Of a stretch of DNA of 6,346 nucleotides, positions 1 to 6,097 are shown one piece after another; the first letter of the stretch is position 1; every line of letters begins with the position of its first letter. Source of the stretch: Pseudomonadota bacterium (GTDB lineage Bacteria; Pseudomonadota; Gammaproteobacteria; Burkholderiales; Thiobacillaceae); contig JAJXXS010000041.1 in assembly GCA_021780975.1 (NCBI GenBank), positions 1 through 6,346 of the forward strand. Reading direction: 5' to 3'. Position numbers and translations under genes: made by a program. The notes beneath the pieces are model-generated. The model was not told the origin of the DNA, did no database searches, and was given only the letters and a program-made list of their open reading frames with translations.

Positions 1-1
1 G

Positions 2-1081
2 CAGGGGGAAGTGGTGGGCATCATCGGCCACAACGGCGCCGGCAAGTCCACCCTTCTCAAGATGCTCGCCGGCATCACTACCCCTACCAGCGGTTCCGTA
101 AAAGTCGACGGCCGCATCGCCCCACTGATCGAGGTGGGCGCTGGATTCGTTCCTGACTTCACAGGGCGCGAAAACGTTTATCTCAACGGCAGCATCCTTG
201 GCCTGTCGAAAAAGGAGATCGACCGCAAGTTCGACGAAATTGTTGACTTCGCCGAGATGTCCCAATTCATCGACACCCCGGTCAAGCGCTACAGTTCTGG
301 CATGCAGGTCAAGCTTGCCTTCGCGGTCGCAACCAGCATTGAATCGGAAATCCTGATCGTGGACGAGGTGCTGGCGGTGGGAGACTTGGCGTTTCAGCGC
401 AAATGCTTTGATCGCATGGGGGATGTCATAAGACGGCAGGGCAGAACGGTCCTGCTGGTCAGCCACAACATCCGGCAGGTAGAAAGAATGTGTTCCCGCG
501 TAATGCTGATGAATCGCGGCACCATCCAGCAAGATGGTGAGCCACATGCCACCTGTGACCGTTTTTATCAGCTCAGCAATCAATCCATACGCGACCAGAA
601 AATCAAGGACAATTCAAAGCGAATCGTCTCTTCCGGCGAGGTTCAGAATGTCGAAATCACCGTGCTGGACGAACTGGGCAATACAACCGACTCGCTCATA
701 GAAGGTGGCTCATTACGAATACGGATACGCTTTTCCCTTGCACAGCCACTGTCAAATCCAGAATTCCATGTCGGCACGCATACAACCGACTTTGTGTATC
801 TCACCGGCGAATCCACTGCCGTACTGGGCCTATCGCACGAGTTCGCAGCAGGTGACCACGTCATCGAGCAGCTTATACCCCTCTACCCGTTGGTACCCGG
901 TACGTATGGCATTCGCTTCGCGGTCATAGATCAGCGAGGACGTGTCATATTTCACGGCGAAAGTCTGCGATTTTTCAGCATTGCAGCAAAGTCCATGGAT
1001 GCCCCATTGCAAGACGAGCTTCGTCTGGTTGCGGTTCCGGTGCAGTGGGTGTTGCAAGGCACAACCTTTTCCCATGCTTGA
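2..1081 (+). CDS. wzt: Wzt-type ABC transporter ATPase with C-terminal glycan-recognition domain (5' truncated)
   Basis: This is the ATP-binding subunit of a polysaccharide exporter; with a Wzm-type permease it moves a finished lipid-linked glycan across the inner membrane. The left edge cuts the gene: the frame is open to base 2 and reads QGE just before the GTG at 11, as in the interior of ABC ATPases, so that GTG is not the start. Counting from the codon at 11, the Walker A motif GHNGAGKST is at 6-14, the signature YSSGMQ at 94-99, Walker B ILIVDE at 114-119 and the switch histidine at 152. The segment EVGAGFVPDFTGREN (41-55) is typical of the Wzt/TagH/KpsT subgroup. After a polar linker (about 190-210) a beta-rich domain (about 211-348) fits Wzt_C, which in characterised systems binds the modified non-reducing end of the glycan. 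Wzm should lie just upstream. The ATPase call is near certain; the symbol rests on the C-terminal domain, and the substrate is unknown. Confidence 0.92.
   Translation, partial: QGEVVGIIGHNGAGKSTLLKMLAGITTPTSGSVKVDGRIAPLIEVGAGFVPDFTGRENVYLNGSILGLSKKEIDRKFDEIVDFAEMSQFIDTPVKRYSSGMQVKLAFAVATSIESEILIVDEVLAVGDLAFQRKCFDRMGDVIRRQGRTVLLVSHNIRQVERMCSRVMLMNRGTIQQDGEPHATCDRFYQLSNQSIRDQKIKDNSKRIVSSGEVQNVEITVLDELGNTTDSLIEGGSLRIRIRFSLAQPLSNPEFHVGTHTTDFVYLTGESTAVLGLSHEFAAGDHVIEQLIPLYPLVPGTYGIRFAVIDQRGRVIFHGESLRFFSIAAKSMDAPLQDELRLVAVPVQWVLQGTTFSHA
820..1054 (+). other. Core of the Wzt C-terminal carbohydrate-binding domain (sub-region of the ABC ATPase gene)
   Basis: This stretch codes for the better-conserved half of the C-terminal domain. 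It includes the segment YPLVPGTYGIRFAVID, a pattern common in Wzt_C domains, where a 'l.pG.Y.l...v.d' strand pair precedes a turn. The domain as a whole begins near base 640. In characterised Wzt proteins this beta-sandwich recognises the chain-terminating group of the O-polysaccharide. Short KpsT-like ATPases of group 2 capsule systems lack it, so its presence argues for a system in which export is tied to chain termination. The boundary given is approximate and based on pattern recognition only. Confidence 0.6.
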
Positions 1082-1102
1082 TCTTTTTCACGTTTTTTCG
1101 GC

Positions 1103-2125
1103 ATGCCCCTTCCCCTCATCTCAATAGTCGTCCTTAACTGGAATGGGGCCGACGATACTCTCGCCTGTCTGGATTCGCTGGCTGCGCTAACCTATCAGAA
1201 TTTCGCTGTGACCGTCGTCGACAATGCGTCGTCCGACGATTCGCTGGCACGCCTGCGCCCTTACACGGCGCCCTACCCGCTGACGCTGATCGAAACCGGG
1301 CGCAATCTTGGATACGCCGGTGGCAACAATGTGGGCATCCGCCACGCCCTCGAACAGGGCGCGGATTTTGTTCTCGTTCTAAATAACGACACCACCGTTG
1401 CATCGGACTTGCTGGAGCGATTGCTGGAATCTGCGCAACGTAATTCGGATGCGGGCGTGTTCAGTGCTCGAATCATGTATTTCGATGAACCAGAACGGGT
1501 CTGGTTTGATGGTGCGCGCTGGAACCCCGCCAGCCTGCGGCTGGAATGGCCGGGGCAAGGCGAAGCCGAGTCATCCCTCGGCACAGCCGACCACGACACC
1601 GACTATGCCTGTGGGGCGGCGCTTTTTTTCCGCTCCGAGGTGGCGCGCCAAATCGGGCTGCTGGATGAGTCGTTCTTTCTCGTTTGGGAAGAAGTGGACT
1701 GGGGTTTCCGTGCGCGCAAGGCCGGATGGCAGAACCTCGTGGTGCCCGCTGCCAAGGTCTGGCACAAGATCGGGGTGTCGTTCGGCAGCGAATCGTCACC
1801 CTTACGCACGTACTTCAGCATTCGCAATGAGTTGCTGTGGTTCAGCCGCCATGCGCCATTTTCCGCACGACTGCGGCTATGGGTGAAAAACCTGCGGCGG
1901 CTGATCCCGAGATTTTCCGTGGGCAGCGGTCAGTCGGCATGGGTCAGACGTATGTCATGGGCCGTGCAAGACTATGTCCGAGCGTGGTTAGGGCGCGGCA
2001 ACCGAGTGGAGTATCTGGCGGCCCGTCGAGCGATCCAGGACTATGTGCATCGACGCCTTGGTAATTGCCCAGACGAAGTTCGCATGTGGAGTAAGGTCTG
2101 GGAAACACAGCAACGTGATGTTTGA
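1103..2125 (+). CDS. GT2-family glycosyltransferase, rhamnosyltransferase-like
   Basis: This 340-residue cytoplasmic or membrane-associated enzyme of GT-A fold is predicted to move a sugar from a nucleotide sugar onto the growing glycan. The N-terminus (ISIVVLNWNG, 6-15) is the opening strand typical of COG1216 rhamnosyltransferase-like GT2 enzymes. VDNASSDDS follows at 39-47, NLGYAGGNN at 68-76, and the metal-binding DXD equivalent LNNDTT at 93-98. WEEVDWGFR (195-203) holds the acidic residues expected of the catalytic base region, and H221 in KVWHKIG is also common in the family. The rest (about 240-340) is basic and aromatic, consistent with membrane or lipid-acceptor contact; no clear transmembrane helix is seen. 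The start at 1103 fits family alignment, but no Shine-Dalgarno sequence precedes it. It follows the ATPase gene by 21 bases and overlaps the next gene by 8. The donor sugar cannot be read from sequence; rhamnose is only the commonest annotation in this group. Confidence 0.92.
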   Translation: MPLPLISIVVLNWNGADDTLACLDSLAALTYQNFAVTVVDNASSDDSLARLRPYTAPYPLTLIETGRNLGYAGGNNVGIRHALEQGADFVLVLNNDTTVASDLLERLLESAQRNSDAGVFSARIMYFDEPERVWFDGARWNPASLRLEWPGQGEAESSLGTADHDTDYACGAALFFRSEVARQIGLLDESFFLVWEEVDWGFRARKAGWQNLVVPAAKVWHKIGVSFGSESSPLRTYFSIRNELLWFSRHAPFSARLRLWVKNLRRLIPRFSVGSGQSAWVRRMSWAVQDYVRAWLGRGNRVEYLAARRAIQDYVHRRLGNCPDEVRMWSKVWETQQRDV

Positions 2126-3992
2126 AAGCACGCCCTCCCCGTCTCTAGATGACCTCTGTGCCATCGAGGGATTCGCCACGGTGCAGGCGGGCTTTGACGC
2201 CCGCAGCCATTGGAGCTGGAGCGGACTGGACGGACTGCGCGATGGACTAAAACAAGGAACTTGCCTGTATTTGCGCACTTGCAGCCAAACCACCCTCCGC
2301 GCGCGAGGCCACTTCAATCTGCAGCAGTGCCGCGCCGGCGGCTGGCTGCTGCGCAGCGATGATTTCGCAGCCCCTAGTTATTGGCTGCCCACTCCGGCCA
2401 CGCTGCGCCGCATCGACCAGGATGGCCACATTCTGGGAGAGCGCACCGCCGAACTGCTCGGTTTCGAGCTAAGTGACGCAGCTGCGGCCGCCACTTTCGC
2501 GTCTATTCCTGAGGGCTGGACCTTGGATGCGACCGTTTGGCAGTTGCAGGATCCAGCGCTCGTCGAGGAGTTGCAGTCGCTTAGCCCAGTGGAGACTCAA
2601 GGCTATTTCCTGCTCGGCTCCCACACGCGCTACTCCAGACCCGCCGACCTATATCGCCACCTCATCAATGGCAAGGTATATGAAGACCGCTACGCGTGGC
2701 CGCACAAGCGAAAAATCCGCTCCGAGAACGACGCCCACGCTTTATACATATTGTTTTCCGGTCTGGAAAAAGCCACTGGGAAGACACTGTACCGGCTTTT
2801 CAAGCAGCAACTTTTGCTCAGCGTGCTGTCCCGTCAGGATATGGATGGCGCATTCCGCCACGGCGAGTGGACGGCTCGCATGGAAGCGCATTACCGCCTC
2901 AACGCCAGCGCCTTGCATCTGATGCTCGACAGCCTGTCCGAAGCACCCGATGCTTCCGTCAAGGCCGCCGCCGACAAGCTCACCGATTTTCTTGTCTCGC
3001 AGACCGACACGCTAGAAACCGGCATCTGGTTTCTGCATGACGAACTGGAACACAGCGAAGCGTCCATGAACGAAGCACCGTTCCGCTGGGTGAAAAGCAG
3101 GGCGCTAGGCAAGTCACCAAGCAACATGCTGGTGCTCAATACCCAGCTCGACACCTCGGTGGGGCTCGCACGCCATGCCCAATTGACCGCGAGCCCGCGT
3201 CACGAAGCGGCGCTCGCGTCGGCGGCGCGCGCCACGCAATCGGTGCTCGCAATGGATGCGGCACCGTGGCTGTACCGGCCGCTCATGAAGTTGGTCGCCC
3301 TGACCCTGCTACCCACGGAGCGGGCACAGCGGCTCCCTCCGCATCTGCGGGCGCTCAAACGCCTTACATGGAAATATCTGCTGCCGCGGCTGCCTGACAT
3401 CAAATCGCGCTTTCCCAGACTGGTCATGCCCGGCGGCTACATCGACCGCGAACTTTCGCTGCGCACCTGGGCGCACCATTACCTGCCCATCAACCTGATG
3501 GACCTGGCGCGCTATCGACGCCTGTGCGCAGACGCAGCGCTCGATCCGGTGATCCATGCCGCGGCACGCTTCACCGCCGAAAGCGGCATCCTGGAGCGCT
3601 GGGCCGAACTGCGCTACGAAAAGTATGCGCTCGGTTTTTGGGCGGAGGCACTTTATCATCTGTGCCGCATCTATCCGGCACATGACCACTATCGCGCCTG
3701 GATGATCCAAGCGGTGCTGCTGCTGGAAGCCACGGAGCAAGGTCTGCCGCCCTCGCTGCTCGGCGGCAACGCCGAGGCCGTTCCCACGGCCGAACAATTT
3801 CCCTGCCCCATCCCCGGCGACGGACGCCTGCGCATCGTCAACCTCGGGGATCGCCTGCAACCCGTGGTACTCGTAATCAACCCGACGAACGACCCCATTG
3901 GACTCACTTGGCATACACCCCCCGATGCATTGCTGGCTTGGCCCGCCGACAAGGTACCGGCACACAGCGCCCTGCTGGGGAGGGCAGTATGA
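2118..3992 (+). CDS. Uncharacterised 624-residue protein of glycan locus, possible alpha/alpha-toroid enzyme
   Basis: I do not recognise a named family. The start at 2118 lies inside the preceding gene's last codons, and the frame reaches further upstream (an ATG at 2043) only through that gene's coding region, so 2118 is preferred. There is no signal peptide or clear transmembrane segment, so it is probably cytoplasmic. Residues about 1-165 look like a mixed alpha/beta domain. About 200-560 is rich in amphipathic helices, with conserved-looking patches: SENDAHALYILFSGLEKATGK (202-222), DMDGAFRHGEWTARMEAHYR (241-260), SNMLVLNTQLDTSVGL (335-350), GGYIDRELSLR (439-449) and ELRYEKYALGFW (497-508). 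A short beta-rich tail (about 570-600) follows. Helical pairs with HGEW/EAHYR and LNTQLDT patches recall alpha/alpha-toroid enzymes acting on sugars (epimerases, lyases, six-hairpin glycosidases); this is inference. Its place between glycosyltransferases suggests glycan assembly or modification. Coding is confident; function is not. Confidence 0.85.
   Translation: MFESTPSPSLDDLCAIEGFATVQAGFDARSHWSWSGLDGLRDGLKQGTCLYLRTCSQTTLRARGHFNLQQCRAGGWLLRSDDFAAPSYWLPTPATLRRIDQDGHILGERTAELLGFELSDAAAAATFASIPEGWTLDATVWQLQDPALVEELQSLSPVETQGYFLLGSHTRYSRPADLYRHLINGKVYEDRYAWPHKRKIRSENDAHALYILFSGLEKATGKTLYRLFKQQLLLSVLSRQDMDGAFRHGEWTARMEAHYRLNASALHLMLDSLSEAPDASVKAAADKLTDFLVSQTDTLETGIWFLHDELEHSEASMNEAPFRWVKSRALGKSPSNMLVLNTQLDTSVGLARHAQLTASPRHEAALASAARATQSVLAMDAAPWLYRPLMKLVALTLLPTERAQRLPPHLRALKRLTWKYLLPRLPDIKSRFPRLVMPGGYIDRELSLRTWAHHYLPINLMDLARYRRLCADAALDPVIHAAARFTAESGILERWAELRYEKYALGFWAEALYHLCRIYPAHDHYRAWMIQAVLLLEATEQGLPPSLLGGNAEAVPTAEQFPCPIPGDGRLRIVNLGDRLQPVVLVINPTNDPIGLTWHTPPDALLAWPADKVPAHSALLGRAV
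3977..3984 (+). promoter_or_regulatory. Strong Shine-Dalgarno site for the GT4 gene
   Basis: The purine tract GGGGAGGG contains GGAGG (3979-3983), 5 bases before the ATG at 3989. It is the best ribosome-binding site in the window and decides the start of the GT4 gene against the longer reading frame beginning at 3908. It lies within the last codons of the preceding gene, so the downstream gene can combine independent initiation with coupling through the ATGA overlap. Confidence 0.8.
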
Positions 3993-5116
3993 AAATCGCC
4001 ATTGTCAGCCCCGAGTTTCCACCCGACCTTGGCGGCATCGAAACCTATGCCTGGGAATATACGAAGGAACTCGCCAGTCGTGGTCACGACATCACGCTAT
4101 TCACGCGCCCGCACGCGAAGGGCAAGATTTCCATGGACGGAGTGGAGATACGCCCGGTATTGCGTCAGCACCTCGCCCTCGACAGGCGCGAGTTCGACGC
4201 CTGCCATGCCGACGTGTGGCATGCGATGAATGCGGCCTATGCCTGGCTCGCCCTGGAGGGCCGCAAAACAGTCGTCTCGGTGCATGGCAACGACTTTCTG
4301 CGCCCCTATCTGCCGTTCGCGGCGCGCGACTGGGCAGCCATTCCGCTGCTGTGGCGTATGAACTCCTATCGCCCAACCTGGCTGCGCTCCCACCGGCTCA
4401 AGCGCAGTGCAGCTCTGGTTGCCTCTGCCTTGCCGCGCTCCCACCATATCGTGACCAACAGCCGCTATACGGAAGGCGTCTTGCAGAAGCAATTTCCGGC
4501 CTGTGTCGGCAAGACTTCAGTGGCCTGGGTGGGAGTCGGCGCCGAATTTTTTGACGTGCCACGCAAACCTTCTACCGACGGAATTCCTCGTCTGCTCACG
4601 GTATCCCGTCTCGCTGAACCCCGCAAGAACATCGATGCCGTCTTGCATGCGCTCGCAGGGCTGATGCCCCAGTTTGAGTTTCGCTACACGATCGTGGGGG
4701 AAGGCTCCGACCGACCCCGCCTGCAAGCCCTGAGTGAGGCGCTTGGGCTCGCGGCCCGCGTCCGATTCACCGGGGCAGTGGCGCGCGAAGGACTGCTCGG
4801 CCACTACGCGGAAGCCGATCTCATGGTGCTGGCCTCATCCGTCATCCCCGGCAGCCATGAAGGCTTCGGCATCGTCTATCTGGAGGCAGCCGCGGCCGGG
4901 ATACCCTCCCTTGCGGCACGGCTGGCAGGCGCGGCAGAAGCCGTGGGTGATGGAATTTCCGGGTACTTCGTCGATAATCCCGGACAGGACGCGCTCAGGG
5001 CAGCCCTAGAGGCGTTTTTCCGCGGCGAGCAGCGCTTCGAAGAACAGGCCTGCCGGACATTCGCCCAACGTTACACCTGGGACAAGGTCGTGGATCACAC
5101 CCTGCAATACTACTGA
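3989..5116 (+). CDS. GT4-family (GT-B) glycosyltransferase
   Basis: This 375-residue enzyme has the two-Rossmann-domain layout of retaining GT4 glycosyltransferases and probably adds one sugar from a nucleotide-sugar donor to the lipid-linked glycan on the cytoplasmic side. The N-terminal acceptor domain begins MKIAIVSPEFPPDLGGIETY, with the glycine-rich GGIE loop at 15-18 and VHGND at 98-102. The donor domain begins near 200 with LLTVSRLAEPRKN, where R207 and K213 match the phosphate-contacting Arg/Lys pair. VGEGSDRPRL lies at 236-245. The E-x7-E motif is intact in HEGFGIVYLEA, with E291 and E299. The C-terminal helix ends near 375, normal for the family. The start at 3989 is fixed by a strong upstream purine tract and by the MKIA opening. 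ATG and the preceding TGA share ATGA, so the two genes are probably translationally coupled. Linkage and sugar specificity cannot be told. Confidence 0.94.
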   Translation: MKIAIVSPEFPPDLGGIETYAWEYTKELASRGHDITLFTRPHAKGKISMDGVEIRPVLRQHLALDRREFDACHADVWHAMNAAYAWLALEGRKTVVSVHGNDFLRPYLPFAARDWAAIPLLWRMNSYRPTWLRSHRLKRSAALVASALPRSHHIVTNSRYTEGVLQKQFPACVGKTSVAWVGVGAEFFDVPRKPSTDGIPRLLTVSRLAEPRKNIDAVLHALAGLMPQFEFRYTIVGEGSDRPRLQALSEALGLAARVRFTGAVAREGLLGHYAEADLMVLASSVIPGSHEGFGIVYLEAAAAGIPSLAARLAGAAEAVGDGISGYFVDNPGQDALRAALEAFFRGEQRFEEQACRTFAQRYTWDKVVDHTLQYY

Positions 5117-5125
5117 TCAGGAAAC

Positions 5126-6097
5126 ATGGTGGAACAGGCTTTCGATCCCGCACGCATCTCCGTTGTAATGCCCTGCTATAACGCCGCCCCATACGTGACG
5201 GAGGCAGTAGCAAGCGTCATGGGGCAAAGCCACCCCAACGTTGAACTGATCGTCGTGGACGACGGCTCCACGGACGCCAGCGTAGGCATACTAGAGGAAC
5301 TCGCGGCGACGTACGCCGGACGCATGCACCTCCTGTTTCAGGATCGCATGGGCCCTTACCCGGCCCGCAACCGTGGCCTTGCACACGCCCACGGAGGCAA
5401 GGTCGCCTTCCTGGACGCCGATGACTGGTGGGACCGTGACTGCCTGGCGAAGCTCGATGCCGCCCTCGATTCGCATGATGCCGATATCGCGTATTGCGGC
5501 TGGCAGAACGTCGGCGAGGGCACGCCCGGCAGCAATCCTTATGTGCCGCCTGAGTATCGCGACATGGACATGACCGCGGAATTTCTGCGCGCCTGCCCCT
5601 GGCCCATCCACGCAGCCTTGGTCCGCCGTCCCGCCATCGACGCCGTGCGTGGCTTTTCCGAGCGCCGCTTCTCGGCCATGGATTACGATCTCTGGCTGCG
5701 CCTGTACGGCCATACCGACAACATAGTGCGCGTGCCCGAAGTGCTGGCCTTCTATCGCTGGCATGGTGGCGGGCAGATATCCAGGAACAAATGGAAACAA
5801 GTCCTCGATGCGGTCAAGGTACGCCAGGATTTCGCTGCAAATTATCCGCAACGCGTACAACATCTATCAGGCAAGCGGCTTTACGAACTCACCCGCGGCA
5901 GCCTGCTCAAGGAGGCTTACCGCGCCTACTGGCAACGCGACCTCGACACCGCCCAGGCGCTCTTCCGGCGGGCTTTTTTGCGTGGCATTTGGCAAGCGTC
6001 CGACCTAAAATATCTCGTTCCCAGCCTGCTGCCCGTCCCGTTATTCCAGTCCTTGGTGCGTGCGAGCGACCGCTTTCGGGAAAATAGCGCTCGATGA
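5126..6097 (+). CDS. GT2-family glycosyltransferase (GT-A, DDGS/DAD type)
   Basis: This 323-residue GT-A enzyme is predicted to transfer a sugar during glycan assembly at the cytoplasmic membrane face. It opens ISVVMPCYNAAPYV (11-24), with the nucleotide-binding VVDDGSTD at 43-50, ARNRG at 80-84, and the metal-binding DXD in FLDADDWW (95-102; D97 and D99). MDYDLWLRL (185-193) is the usual place of the catalytic base, and RWHGGGQIS (211-219) matches the region after it. Residues about 225-323 form a helical extension with a TPR-like stretch (AYRAYWQRDLDTAQALFRRA, 264-283); similar tails occur in O-antigen GT2 enzymes and have no clear role. It differs from the first GT2 gene in this window, so the two are not a recent duplication. 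AGGA at 5119-5122 is only 3 bases before the ATG but 6 before an in-frame GTG at 5129, so either codon could start translation. It follows the GT4 gene by 9 bases. Confidence 0.93.
   Translation: MVEQAFDPARISVVMPCYNAAPYVTEAVASVMGQSHPNVELIVVDDGSTDASVGILEELAATYAGRMHLLFQDRMGPYPARNRGLAHAHGGKVAFLDADDWWDRDCLAKLDAALDSHDADIAYCGWQNVGEGTPGSNPYVPPEYRDMDMTAEFLRACPWPIHAALVRRPAIDAVRGFSERRFSAMDYDLWLRLYGHTDNIVRVPEVLAFYRWHGGGQISRNKWKQVLDAVKVRQDFAANYPQRVQHLSGKRLYELTRGSLLKEAYRAYWQRDLDTAQALFRRAFLRGIWQASDLKYLVPSLLPVPLFQSLVRASDRFRENSAR

Noticed and set aside
1079..1102. A possible rho-independent terminator at the T-rich spacer after the ABC ATPase gene.
   Set aside because: There is no GC-rich inverted repeat directly before the T runs, and a terminator here would break an otherwise continuous operon.
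2043..2117. An upstream ATG start that would add 25 residues to the unknown protein.
   Set aside because: It would lie 83 bases inside the GT2 gene; the short overlap start at 2118 is far more usual for coupled operon genes.
3309..3965. A 218-codon open frame on the minus strand inside the unknown gene.
   Set aside because: It is fully antisense to a well-supported gene in high-GC DNA, has no recognisable motif and low-complexity composition, and long antisense frames are expected from GC-biased codon use.
3908..3988. A 27-residue N-terminal extension of the GT4 enzyme from the ATG at 3908.
   Set aside because: The extension overlaps the upstream gene's coding sequence and lacks family similarity, while the ATG at 3989 has a strong GGAGG site and gives the canonical MKIAIVSPEFPP opening.
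3898..4554. A 218-codon + strand frame overlapping the GT4 gene start.
   Set aside because: It is a frame shadow of the unknown and GT4 genes, with arginine- and alanine-rich composition and no domain signal.
5291..5863. A 190-codon open frame on the minus strand under the second GT2 gene.
   Set aside because: The sense strand encodes intact GT2 motifs (DDGS, DAD) over the same bases; the antisense product shows no family features.
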